Source of the DNA: Salinigranum salinum
GTDB taxonomy: Archaea > Halobacteriota > Halobacteria > Halobacteriales > Haloferacaceae
Length of the DNA stretch: 64,000 bases
Direction: 5' to 3'
Assembly: GCF_009176545.1 (NCBI RefSeq)
Contig: NZ_VTOJ01000001.1
Coordinates: forward strand, 124,001-188,000
Shown one piece after another: positions 51,343 to 59,223 of the stretch. The notes under the pieces are model-generated. The model was not told the DNA's origin and ran no database searches. It was given only the letters and a program-made list of their open reading frames with translations. Numbering within the stretch: position 1 is the stretch's first letter; each line of letters begins with the position of its first letter. Both the position numbers and the translations under genes were made by a program.

Positions 51343-53727
51343 TCAGTCTCGATCGTCGGACTCGACAGCGTCGAGAATCTCCTCGGGCGTGAAGGGTATG
51401 CCCGTCAGCCGCGACCCCGTCGCGTCCTTGATGGCGTTGCCGATCGCCGCCGCGCTCGGGATGAGGACGGCCTCACCGACGCCCTTCGCGCCGTACGGTC
51501 CCTCCTCGTCGTACGTCTCGACGATTTCGGTGTGGACCTCGAGGGGGTGTTCGGTCGAGAACGGCACCTTGTAATCGAGCAGGTTGGCGTTCTCGATGCG
51601 GCCGTTGTCGTGGGTGAGCTCCTCGTAGAGCGTCGAACCGATGCCCATGCTGATGCCTCCTTCCAGTTGGCCTTCGACCATCTTCGGGTTGATGGCCCGA
51701 CCGACGTCGTACACGGAGACGAACGAGTTGAACCGGACTTCGCCCGTGTAACGGTTGATCTCGAGGTCACACGCCTGCGCCCCGTGAGTGTAGAACGCCG
51801 TCAGGCGGTCGCCGCGGCCCGTCTCGGGGTCGACGTTCTCGACGGGCGAGACCCAGGTCGCCTTGCCGAGGATTTCGCCACCCTCTTTGAGGAACCCGCC
51901 GCCGCCGAACACCGTCGGCTCGTAGAGGTCCTCCATCGTGACAGAACGGTCGCGTTCGCCCTTGACGTACACCTCTCCGCCCGCCGTCGCGAGGTCCTCC
52001 GCGTCGGCGTCGAGTTTCACCGCCGCGTGCTGGAACAGCTGTTCCTTGGCGTCGATGCAGGCCTTCCGGACGGCGTTGCCGGTGTTGAACGTCAGCCGAC
52101 TCGAGATAGAGCCGTCGTCGTAGGGCGTCACCTCCGTGTCGCCTTTGAGGACGCGCACGTCGTCGAGGTCGACGCCGAACTCCTCGGCGGCGATCTGTGC
52201 GAGCACCGTCATCGATCCGGTTCCGATCTCTTCTGCCGTGGTCCGCACCTCGATACGCCCGTCGTCGTGGACCTTCACGAACGCCGACGAGGCCGTCGGG
52301 GCCATGCTGTACTTGCTGCCCTGCGCGAGGCCCACGCCCCGAATCCACTCGTCGTCGTCGCTGTCGCGGTCGCGGTTCTCCATGTCGACCGCTCGTGCCG
52401 CGCGTCGGAGGCACTCCTTGGCACCCATCGCCTTCATCGTCTCGCCCGCGGGGTTCTCGTCGCCGGTCTCCATCGTGTTCCGCTCGCGGACGTCGACCGG
52501 GTCGAGGCCGAGGTCCAGCGCCGCGTCCTCGAGCAGCGACTCGATGGCGAAGATGAGCTGTGAGTTGCCGAACCCGCGGAAGGAGCCGGCGATGGGCAGG
52601 TTCGTGTACACGCCGTAGGAGTCGAACGTGAGGTTGGGAACGTCGTAGGTGCCGACGGCGGCGAACCCGCAGTTCCGCGTGACCAGGAAGCCGGTCCCCG
52701 CGTAGGCACCGCCGCCGAGGTACGCCTCGACCTCCATCGCCGTGATGTCGCCCTCCTCGGTGAGCCCCAGCTTCAGGTCGATCTCGAACGGCGTCCGGTA
52801 GGTTCCCTCGATGAACTGGTCCTGTCGGGAGAAGGCGAGTTTCACCGGTCGCCCGTCGGTGTGCTGGGCCACCGCCGCCGCGATGGGCTCCGTGACGCCC
52901 TCCTTCCCGCCGAAACTCCCGCCGACGTAGGGAACAGTCAGGTTGACCTTCGAGGAGGAGACGCCGAACGCGGTGGCGAGCATGTTCTTCACGCGGTACG
53001 TCGTGTTCGTCGAGGTCCACACGCGGAGTTCGCCGTCGGCGCTCCACCGGGCGACGCTGACGTGCGGTTCCATCTGGACGTGGTGCATCATCCCCGTCGA
53101 GAACGACCCCTCGTAGACGCCGTCGGCCGCGTCGAACCCCGCGTCGGTGTCGCCCGTTCGGATACGGTGGTTCGCGTGAAGATTCGGGCGGTCGGGGTCC
53201 AGGCGGGGTTCGAGCACCCCGCTCTGCTCGTAGTCGCCCAACCCCTCGTGGACGACGGAGGGCGGGTCCGTCGAGAGCGCCTCACGCGTGTCGAAGACGG
53301 CCGGCAGTTTCTCGTACTCGACCTCGACGGCGTCGGCAGCGTCCCGGGCGAGCGTCTCGGTTTCGGCCGCGATGGCGACGACCGGTTCGCCCACGAAGCG
53401 GACCTTCTCCCGCGGAAGGATGCGCTCGTCGTGTATGCCAGCACCGAACCGGTGGTCGGGCACGTCCTCGCCCGTCACGACGGCCTGTACCCCGGTCATC
53501 GACTCGGCGGCGCTCACGTCGATGTCGAGGATACGGGCGTGCGAGTGGGGGCTCTTGACCGTCTCGACGTGCAGCATCCGGGGCTGGTCGATGTCGTAGG
53601 TGTACTCCGCCTCGCCGATTATTTTACTCACCGCGTCGAGACGGCGACGCGAGGAGCCGACCACGGAGGTCTCCGCATCGGGTCCGGAGTCGTCCCGCTG
53701 GTCGACCACTGGTTCTTGCTGGCTCAT
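51343..53727 (-). CDS. molybdenum hydroxylase, large Mo-cofactor subunit (set 2)
   Basis: A 794-residue catalytic subunit. VGGSFGGKEG near residue 275, AGSFRGFGNSQ near 375 (canonical form), EEIGTGSMTVLAQIAAEE near 500 and GPYGAKGVGEAVL with the catalytic Glu near the C-terminus. Clearly different from the set 1 subunit, so the two enzymes probably act on different substrates or ring positions. ATG at 53727 is leaderless behind a TATA box. Divergent from its FAD and Fe-S partner genes. Confidence 0.9.
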   Translation of the reverse strand: MSQQEPVVDQRDDSGPDAETSVVGSSRRRLDAVSKIIGEAEYTYDIDQPRMLHVETVKSPHSHARILDIDVSAAESMTGVQAVVTGEDVPDHRFGAGIHDERILPREKVRFVGEPVVAIAAETETLARDAADAVEVEYEKLPAVFDTREALSTDPPSVVHEGLGDYEQSGVLEPRLDPDRPNLHANHRIRTGDTDAGFDAADGVYEGSFSTGMMHHVQMEPHVSVARWSADGELRVWTSTNTTYRVKNMLATAFGVSSSKVNLTVPYVGGSFGGKEGVTEPIAAAVAQHTDGRPVKLAFSRQDQFIEGTYRTPFEIDLKLGLTEEGDITAMEVEAYLGGGAYAGTGFLVTRNCGFAAVGTYDVPNLTFDSYGVYTNLPIAGSFRGFGNSQLIFAIESLLEDAALDLGLDPVDVRERNTMETGDENPAGETMKAMGAKECLRRAARAVDMENRDRDSDDDEWIRGVGLAQGSKYSMAPTASSAFVKVHDDGRIEVRTTAEEIGTGSMTVLAQIAAEEFGVDLDDVRVLKGDTEVTPYDDGSISSRLTFNTGNAVRKACIDAKEQLFQHAAVKLDADAEDLATAGGEVYVKGERDRSVTMEDLYEPTVFGGGGFLKEGGEILGKATWVSPVENVDPETGRGDRLTAFYTHGAQACDLEINRYTGEVRFNSFVSVYDVGRAINPKMVEGQLEGGISMGIGSTLYEELTHDNGRIENANLLDYKVPFSTEHPLEVHTEIVETYDEEGPYGAKGVGEAVLIPSAAAIGNAIKDATGSRLTGIPFTPEEILDAVESDDRD

Positions 53728-53751
53728 AGCACACCCGTTGCGGCGGTTCGT

Positions 53752-53762
53752 ATATAATTCTA
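53752..53762 (-). promoter_or_regulatory. TATA-containing promoter element, large subunit set 2
   Basis: Reads TAGAATTATAT on the minus strand, with the AT core about 28 bases before the ATG at 53727. The same 11 bases occur at 53869-53879 on the plus strand for the divergent FAD-subunit gene. Confidence 0.6.
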
Positions 53763-53868
53763 GGCGACCGCTGGCCGGACACGGTCGGGCCACGCTCTCG
53801 GGTGGAGAAGGTGCCGAGACGGCCGCGGCGAACACCTGTGAGTCGATGACCCATGGTCCGACGTCACA

Positions 53869-53880
53869 TAGAATTATATG
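53869..53880 (+). promoter_or_regulatory. TATA-containing promoter element, FAD subunit set 2
   Basis: TAGAATTATATG, centred about 31 bases before the ATG at 53907. Its first 11 bases are identical to the element of the divergent large-subunit gene, which suggests matched expression of the three subunits. Confidence 0.6.
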
Positions 53881-53906
53881 CGTTCACCCGAAAAGCCCGC
53901 TATCGC

Positions 53907-54794
53907 ATGGCAACAGAGCAGAGTACCGAGCGCCGATTCCATCGGCCCTCAGACATCGCGGAGGCGACGGCGCTCCTGCGCGAGCACGACGCGGTGCTCG
54001 TCTCCGGTGGGCAGAGCCTGATGCCGCTCATCCGGCAGGGGATGATAGACCGCGACCACCTCGTCGACATCTCGAACGTCGATGGCTACGACGAGGTCGA
54101 GATCGACGACGGGGGGCTCCACCTCGGTGGGCTGGTGACCCACCGTGAGCTCATCGAGGCCGACCTCCTCGAGACGCCGTACCGTGCGCTCCCGGAGACG
54201 GCCAAGGAAATCGGCGACAGACAGGTCCGCAACTGGGGGACCATCGGGGGATCGGTGGCGCACGCCGACCCGTCGCTGGACTACCCCCCGACGATGACCG
54301 TCCTCGACGCCGAGGTCACCTACACGGGCGACGGTGAGACCACTGACCGGGTTCCCATCGACGAGTTCTACTTCGGCCCCTACGTGTCGGTGTTGCAACC
54401 GCACGAGATCGTCGTCGCCGTCGACGTCCCCGACCCCGGCCCGAACGCTGGCGTCGCCTTCGAGAAGTTCGCCTGGCGACGCGGCGATATGTCACTCGTC
54501 AACGTCGCCGCTCGGCTGACGGTCGACCATGCCGCCGACACAGTAGAGGAGGCACGGCTCTGCGTCGGTGCGATGGGTCCGACGCCGCTACGCCTGACCG
54601 AGCTCGAGGACGAACTGGTCGGGAGCGACCCCCACGACGCCGACCACCAGCGTGCAGTCGCCGACCGCATCCCGGAGTTCACGGAGCCGGTTCCCGAGGA
54701 GCACGCCTCCGTCGACTACAAGAACCGCATCGCGAGTAACCTCGCCACGAAGACCCTCCGTACCGCGGCCGAGCGGGCAGAGGAGGGAGCATGA
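53907..54794 (+). CDS. molybdenum hydroxylase, FAD-binding subunit (set 2)
   Basis: A 295-residue FAD subunit: VLVSGGQSLMPLIRQG near residue 38, TIGGSVAHADPSLDYP near 112, and DRQVRNWGTIGG overlapping it. ATG at 53907 directly after the promoter gives a leaderless start; the upstream 53853 frame would include the promoter. Overlaps the Fe-S subunit gene by 4 bases. Confidence 0.9.
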   Translation: MATEQSTERRFHRPSDIAEATALLREHDAVLVSGGQSLMPLIRQGMIDRDHLVDISNVDGYDEVEIDDGGLHLGGLVTHRELIEADLLETPYRALPETAKEIGDRQVRNWGTIGGSVAHADPSLDYPPTMTVLDAEVTYTGDGETTDRVPIDEFYFGPYVSVLQPHEIVVAVDVPDPGPNAGVAFEKFAWRRGDMSLVNVAARLTVDHAADTVEEARLCVGAMGPTPLRLTELEDELVGSDPHDADHQRAVADRIPEFTEPVPEEHASVDYKNRIASNLATKTLRTAAERAEEGA

Positions 54795-55303
54795 GCATGA
54801 ACGTCGGGCTGACGGTCAACGGCGAGCGCAAGGAGGTGGCGGTCCGGCCGATGGCCCCGCTCTCGGAACTCCTCCGCGAAGGGCTCGAACTGACGGGAAC
54901 GAAACGCGGCTGTGAGACGGGCAAATGCGGCGCGTGTACGGTGCTGGTCGACGGCAAGGCGACGAAGTCCTGTCAGCGGCTCGCGGGACAGGCCGAGGGC
55001 TGCGAGGTGGTCACCATCGAGGGCCTGGCGGACCACGCCGGCGACGACGGCGACCTCCACCCGGTCCAGCAGGGGTTCATCGAGAAGTTCGGGATGCAGT
55101 GTGGCTACTGCACGCCGGGGATGGCGATGACGGCCGTCTCGCTGCTCGAGGAGAACCCGAACCCGACCCGCGAGGAGATTCAGGACGGCGTCAAGGGGAA
55201 CCTCTGCCGCTGTACCGGCTACACCAAGATATACGACTCCGTGCGCTACGCGGCGGAACGGCTCGAAGAGACGACCGTCGAGTCCGCGCGCGGCGACGAC
55301 TGA
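54791..55303 (+). CDS. molybdenum hydroxylase, 2Fe-2S subunit (set 2)
   Basis: A 170-residue small subunit with both [2Fe-2S] cluster motifs: GCETGKCGACTVLVDG with a following Cys near residue 61, and CGYCTPGM with CRCTGY. Electron path partner of the FAD subunit in the same operon and of the divergent large subunit. ATG at 54791 or 54797. Confidence 0.92.
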   Translation: MSMNVGLTVNGERKEVAVRPMAPLSELLREGLELTGTKRGCETGKCGACTVLVDGKATKSCQRLAGQAEGCEVVTIEGLADHAGDDGDLHPVQQGFIEKFGMQCGYCTPGMAMTAVSLLEENPNPTREEIQDGVKGNLCRCTGYTKIYDSVRYAAERLEETTVESARGDD

Positions 55304-55430
55304 CGGCGTCGCTCCCGGCACAGTCGCGGCCCACGTCGCGGCGACTGTGTGTGAGCACCCGATCCCGTGAGCGGCCGGTAGCGGCCGTCACACGCCCGAC
55401 ATCTGTCACCGTGTCTCGAGGTACCATGGA

Positions 55431-55440
55431 TATTTATATA
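55431..55440 (+). promoter_or_regulatory. TATA box of the SDR-VOC operon
   Basis: TATTTATATA, centred about 38 bases before the ATG at 55474, giving a short leader. Confidence 0.45.
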
Positions 55441-55473
55441 CCATACCTCAGATAGTGGGGACGTGACACAGAC

Positions 55474-56301
55474 ATGGAACTAGGGTTAGCTGGAAAGACG
55501 GCGGTCGTCACGGGTGGGAGCAAAGGAATCGGAAACGCCATCGCGAACCAGCTCGCCGAGGAAGGGGCGAACCTCGCCATCTGCGCGCGGAGTGAGGGCC
55601 CCCTGACCGAGGCGGCCGACGAGATCGAGGAGACACACGGCGTCGAGTGTCTCGCGGTCACCGCGGACCTCACGAAACGCGATGACGCGGCGGCGTTCGT
55701 CGAGGCGGTCGTCGACCACTACGGCGGTATCGACGTCCTGGTGAACAACGCCGGCAGCGCACCCGGCGGCATCCTCGAGAACCTCGACGAGGACGACTGG
55801 TATCAGGCGCTCGACCTCAAACTGATGGGACACGTCAGGACCACCACGGAGGCGATGCCGCACGTCGTCGAGAGCGGGGGCGTGGTGGTGAACCTCATCG
55901 GGAACGACGGCACCAAGCCGAGCCCCGGCGAGCTCGCACCGGGCGCGGCGAACGCCGCCGACATCAACTTCACCGAGGCACTCGCAAAGCAGTACGGCCG
56001 CAAGGGCGTCAGGGTCAACGCCGTCAATCCCGGCCCCGTCGCCACGGAGCGATGGGACTATCTCGTCGAGATCATGGCCGAAGAACAGGACCTGACGTTC
56101 GACGAGGCGATGCGGGTCGCAGAGAACTCGATCCCACTCGGTCGCATCTGTACGCCAGAAGAGGTGGCGACGGTCGTCGCCTTCCTCGCCAGCGAGGCGG
56201 CCAGTTTCGTCAACGGCGGCGTCATCGACGTCGACGGCGGCCAGGAGAAAGCGCTCTTGGAGTTCGACACCATCCGCGCCGCGAGCCGCGACCTGGACTG
56301 A
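55474..56301 (+). CDS. SDR-family protein lacking the Tyr-Lys catalytic pair
   Basis: A 275-residue Rossmann-fold protein. The cofactor motif TGGSKGIG (13-20) and NNAG (91-94) are intact, so NAD(P) binding is expected. At the position of the usual YxxxK it reads PGAAN (156-160), and the Ser of the tetrad is Ile or Gly near 142. Such SDRs exist but their chemistry is unclear; it may be a hydratase, lyase or binding protein. The VOC gene follows 3 bases after its stop. Confidence 0.8.
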   Translation: MELGLAGKTAVVTGGSKGIGNAIANQLAEEGANLAICARSEGPLTEAADEIEETHGVECLAVTADLTKRDDAAAFVEAVVDHYGGIDVLVNNAGSAPGGILENLDEDDWYQALDLKLMGHVRTTTEAMPHVVESGGVVVNLIGNDGTKPSPGELAPGAANAADINFTEALAKQYGRKGVRVNAVNPGPVATERWDYLVEIMAEEQDLTFDEAMRVAENSIPLGRICTPEEVATVVAFLASEAASFVNGGVIDVDGGQEKALLEFDTIRAASRDLD

Positions 56302-56304
56302 GCG

Positions 56305-56712
56305 ATGGACGACGTCCGATTCACGCGGATCGACCACATCGGAGCCCCGACCTGGAACGCTGACGGCGCCGCCGCGTTCTTCGAGCGGGCGGGCGTCCCC
56401 GTCGTCATCGACGAGGTCCTCGACGAGTACAACATCCGTGCCGTCTTCCTCGACTTCGACGGTGTCTACCTCGAGTTCCTCGAGCCGACCGGCCCGGGGA
56501 ACGTGAAGACGTTCCTCGAGCGGGCCGGCCCCGGGTACCAACACGTCGCCTACCGGGTTCCCGACATCGACGCCGCGGTCGCCGCCCTGCGTGAGGATGG
56601 TGTCACGTTCCAGAGCGACGCCCCGATTACGGGCGCGGGCGACGCACGCATCATCTTCGTCGAAGAGCGGTACACCGGTGGATTCCAGGTCGAACTGGTC
56701 GAGCGGACGTGA
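56305..56712 (+). CDS. VOC (glyoxalase-like) superfamily protein
   Basis: A 135-residue two-module VOC protein. Likely metal ligands are His in TRIDHIGAP, Glu in VYLEFLEP, His in GYQHVAYRV and Glu in FQVELVE, as in methylmalonyl-CoA epimerase and glyoxalase I. It could be an epimerase, lyase or dioxygenase in the same pathway. In an operon with the noncanonical SDR and the last gene before the IS boundary. Confidence 0.83.
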   Translation: MDDVRFTRIDHIGAPTWNADGAAAFFERAGVPVVIDEVLDEYNIRAVFLDFDGVYLEFLEPTGPGNVKTFLERAGPGYQHVAYRVPDIDAAVAALREDGVTFQSDAPITGAGDARIIFVEERYTGGFQVELVERT

Positions 56713-56738
56713 GAGACGTCCGGTCCGGGCGTCGGGAT

Positions 56739-56785
56739 TGCGGAAGATTCGAGGCGAAAGCCTCGCCTTCAGGGCGAGGATGGAG
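56739..56785 (+). other. IS200/IS605-type right-end-like hairpin (orphan)
   Basis: Contains CCTCGCCTTCAGGGCGAGG at 56761-56779, a strong stem-loop preceded by GAGGCGAAAG and followed by ATGGAG. It resembles the conserved right end, and omegaRNA 3' part, of haloarchaeal TnpB elements as I recall them. No tnpB gene lies nearby, so it would be a relic. It directly abuts the IS6-family left end at 56786. Confidence 0.45.
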
Positions 56786-57476
56786 GGTCGTGTCAGCTTT
56801 AGCATCGATTCCACCGGACGGCGAAGGCTTGCAGCCACGATTCGGCGGTCGGTGACTGCGCGTTCGAGAACGTATTTGAGAACGAAGAGGTTCGATGTTT
56901 TACCTCATGAAAGATACGTTCGACGGCGTTCCGATTTCCACGGCGGCACACGCGAAATCGAAGGTCGAATCGGTCGAGTGCGTTCTTGAGATGGTGTACG
57001 TCGTCGACGAGAAACGTCACGTCCGAGACCTGCTGTTTCTCGCGGAGTTCACGAAGGAACGGCACGGTGAGTTGCGTCGTCCGCGTCTGAAGCAGCCGAA
57101 CATGGAGGAATTGGTTCGTATCGAGATCGACCGCCGCCAACAGCCAGTGACGCTGGCCGTTGACGCGGATCAGCGTTTCGTCAACCGCACTCTGATTCGG
57201 TTCGACGTCACTGTCGGGCTGTAGATCGGCTTTCTGTACCCAATCGTGAATCGCTGTTCGACTTCTCTCGATACCCAACCTCTCGAAATGTTGTTTGGTA
57301 TTTGAGACCGATAGTTCCGAGGAGTGAAGCTGAATACCCACTTGAATCGCGAGCTCGGGTGTCCGCTGTCGCTCCACGACCTCCAAGTCGATCCACTCGG
57401 CGTTTCGGCTGAAACGGTCGAATTCGGGCACGAGATATTCGAACTTCGACCGCCTCGCTCCTGACTTAACATGACC
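56786..57476 (-). mobile_element. IS6-family insertion sequence, intact transposase
   Basis: 691 bases bounded by an imperfect inverted repeat: GGTCGTGTCA at the left and GGTCATGTTA on the opposite strand at the right. It holds one complete transposase. No matching 8-base target duplication is seen in the flanks (GGATGGAG and TTTTTGCG). Same family and orientation as the decayed copy at 27141-27838. Confidence 0.75.
56799..57431 (-). CDS. IS6-family transposase
   Basis: A 210-residue DDE transposase: a short N-terminal HTH part (LSVSNTKQHFERLGIERSRTAIHDWVQ), then the catalytic Asp in VDETLIRVNGQRHW, Asp in FLVDDVHHLKNALDRFDLRF and Glu in NAVERIFHEVKHRTSSFSN. Length matches haloarchaeal IS6 members. 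Looks intact and could act on both IS copies. Confidence 0.88.
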   Translation of the reverse strand: MPEFDRFSRNAEWIDLEVVERQRTPELAIQVGIQLHSSELSVSNTKQHFERLGIERSRTAIHDWVQKADLQPDSDVEPNQSAVDETLIRVNGQRHWLLAAVDLDTNQFLHVRLLQTRTTQLTVPFLRELREKQQVSDVTFLVDDVHHLKNALDRFDLRFRVCRRGNRNAVERIFHEVKHRTSSFSNTFSNAQSPTAESWLQAFAVRWNRC

Positions 57477-57622
57477 TTTTTGCGACAGTCAGTGTGTTCG
57501 GGTTTGCGATAATCGCAGCCATGCTCGCTGTTTTCGCTATCGTGTCAAAAAAACAGTCGCGAGCGTCGTCGAAACCAGTCAGAAGAGTTCACGAGGTATA
57601 CGTTCGCTACGATGGATTCTGA
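57470..57622 (+). pseudogene. membrane-peptide remnant at the IS junction
   Basis: An open frame enters from the IS end and reads LFATVSVFGFAIIAAMLAVF, AIVSKK, then a basic tail ending RYDGF at a TGA. The hydrophobic stretch is a good transmembrane helix followed by positive charge, so it looks like the C-terminal end of a membrane protein cut by the IS. A GTG at 57494 could start a 42-residue peptide. Confidence 0.3.
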
Positions 57623-57832
57623 TCTCGGACTTCTCGTAAGATGACGACACGGAGTCTGGTGCGCGACACGCGCCCTGTATCTCGCACAGCATTTCTGACA
57701 ACTCCCGAAGGATACACAGACCGAACGGATGGGTGGCTTTGCTGATCCTTATCCTAACGTCGGGCCGACTGCGTCGGCGTTACGTCGGCACGACGCTGGG
57801 GCTTCGTCGACCCCGACCGCGACGTGTCGACG
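57623..57832. other. gap without a gene
   Basis: About 210 bases of mixed composition between the membrane remnant and the end of the aspartate kinase gene. No convincing frame or RNA structure seen. Confidence 0.4.
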
Positions 57833-59017
57833 TCAGCCCTGGAACTCCTGCTGGATGATACGGAGCGTCTCCTCGCGGTCCCCCCAGGTGACGAAGATGG
57901 CGACCGACGTCGCGCTGGTGATGACGTCGTGGATGTTGATGCCGGCTTCGGCGATCGGCTGGACGATCTCGAGGATGATGCCGGGTCGGTTGGGGAGTTC
58001 GCCGCCGGTGACGCGGACGACGGCGATGTCGTCCTCCACGGTCACGGAGGAGAGCGTCTCGTCCGAGACGACCCGTTCGTGAAGGACGGTCTCGGCGAGT
58101 TCGGCGTCGTCGGTGCCGACGTAGAACGTGATGGAGTCCATCCCGCTGGCGACGGAGTCGATGTTGACCTCCGCCTCCCGGAGCGCCTGAGCGAGTTCGG
58201 CGAGAATCCCCGGTCGGTTGCGGATCGCCCGTCCCGCGACCGTAATACACGACAGGGGGTTGTCCTCCATGTCGATGAGGTTCTGGAACTCCCCCTCGAC
58301 GAGCGTTCCCCCCGTGAGGAGGTCGCCGTGCTGGTAGTGAACCACGCGGACGTTCAGGTCGGCGTCCTTGTACGAGAGTGCGGAGGGGGCGACGACCTCG
58401 GCCCCGCGAAAGGAGAGGTTCCGGAGTTCGTCGACCGTGATGCGACCGACGTTCCGGGCCCCCTCGACGACGTGCGGGTCGCCAGTCATGACGCCCTCAA
58501 CGTCGGTGACGATGACGACCTCGTCGGCGTCCATGTACTTGCCCATCATCACCGCCGTGGTGTCGGAGCCGCCGCGACCGAGCGTGGTGACAGTGCCGTC
58601 CGCGGTCTGGGCGAGAAAGCCGGTGATGACCGGCACGACCTCGTCGAGTTCGGCGGCGAGTTTCGCCGCGCGTTTCGTGGTCTCGGCGACGTCGACCTCG
58701 CCGTACTCGTCGGTGATGACCGGCCACTCGTCGCTCCCCGGTTCGAGGAACTTCGCCTCAACGCCCCGCGAGGAGAGCGCGGCCTTCAGCATCCGGACCG
58801 ACGTGCGTTCGCCCATCGAGACGATCTCCGCTTTGTCCCTGTCGTCTGCTTCGAACTTGATCTCGTCAAGGAGGTCGTCGGTCGTCGACCCCATCGCGCT
58901 CGCCACGACGGCGATCTCGTGGCCCTGTTCGACGGCGGCAGCGACGGAGTCGGCCGCCCGGTTGATCCGGTCGCCGCTCCCGAGGGACGTGCCCCCGAAC
59001 TTCGCGACTACGCGCAC
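57833..59017 (-). CDS. aspartate kinase
   Basis: A 394-residue enzyme phosphorylating aspartate, the first step towards lysine, threonine, methionine and homoserine. The N-terminal KFGGTS, GSTTDDLL, LGRGGSDTTAVMMGKYMDAD and VEGVMTGDPHVVEGA are kinase signatures; two C-terminal ACT domains (NRPGILAELAQALREAEVN and NRPGIILEIVQPIAEAGIN) imply feedback control by an amino acid. Marks the return to core genes right of the IS-flanked block. Confidence 0.94.
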   Translation of the reverse strand: MRVVAKFGGTSLGSGDRINRAADSVAAAVEQGHEIAVVASAMGSTTDDLLDEIKFEADDRDKAEIVSMGERTSVRMLKAALSSRGVEAKFLEPGSDEWPVITDEYGEVDVAETTKRAAKLAAELDEVVPVITGFLAQTADGTVTTLGRGGSDTTAVMMGKYMDADEVVIVTDVEGVMTGDPHVVEGARNVGRITVDELRNLSFRGAEVVAPSALSYKDADLNVRVVHYQHGDLLTGGTLVEGEFQNLIDMEDNPLSCITVAGRAIRNRPGILAELAQALREAEVNIDSVASGMDSITFYVGTDDAELAETVLHERVVSDETLSSVTVEDDIAVVRVTGGELPNRPGIILEIVQPIAEAGINIHDVITSATSVAIFVTWGDREETLRIIQQEFQG

Positions 59018-59223
59018 CGTCTCGCCCCCGCCGCTCGGTGCGTCGATCCGTCACAGAGAGACTGCGCAAACATGCCGGCGACTAACACAGGGTCCAGTAT
59101 AACTGTGTCCACTTCGGAGCCGGATCGATCCCGTCACGGAATCGGACCGGCACCGCTACGAGGGATCGAGTCGGCGGCGAGCTGCCGACGGAGATTTATA
59201 CTCACACGAGGACAACTCGGACT

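Noticed and set aside
56778..57484. Search for an 8-base target duplication of the intact IS6 copy
   Set aside because: The flanks GGATGGAG and TTTTTGCG differ, so a simple single insertion scar is not supported; recombination between copies is possible.
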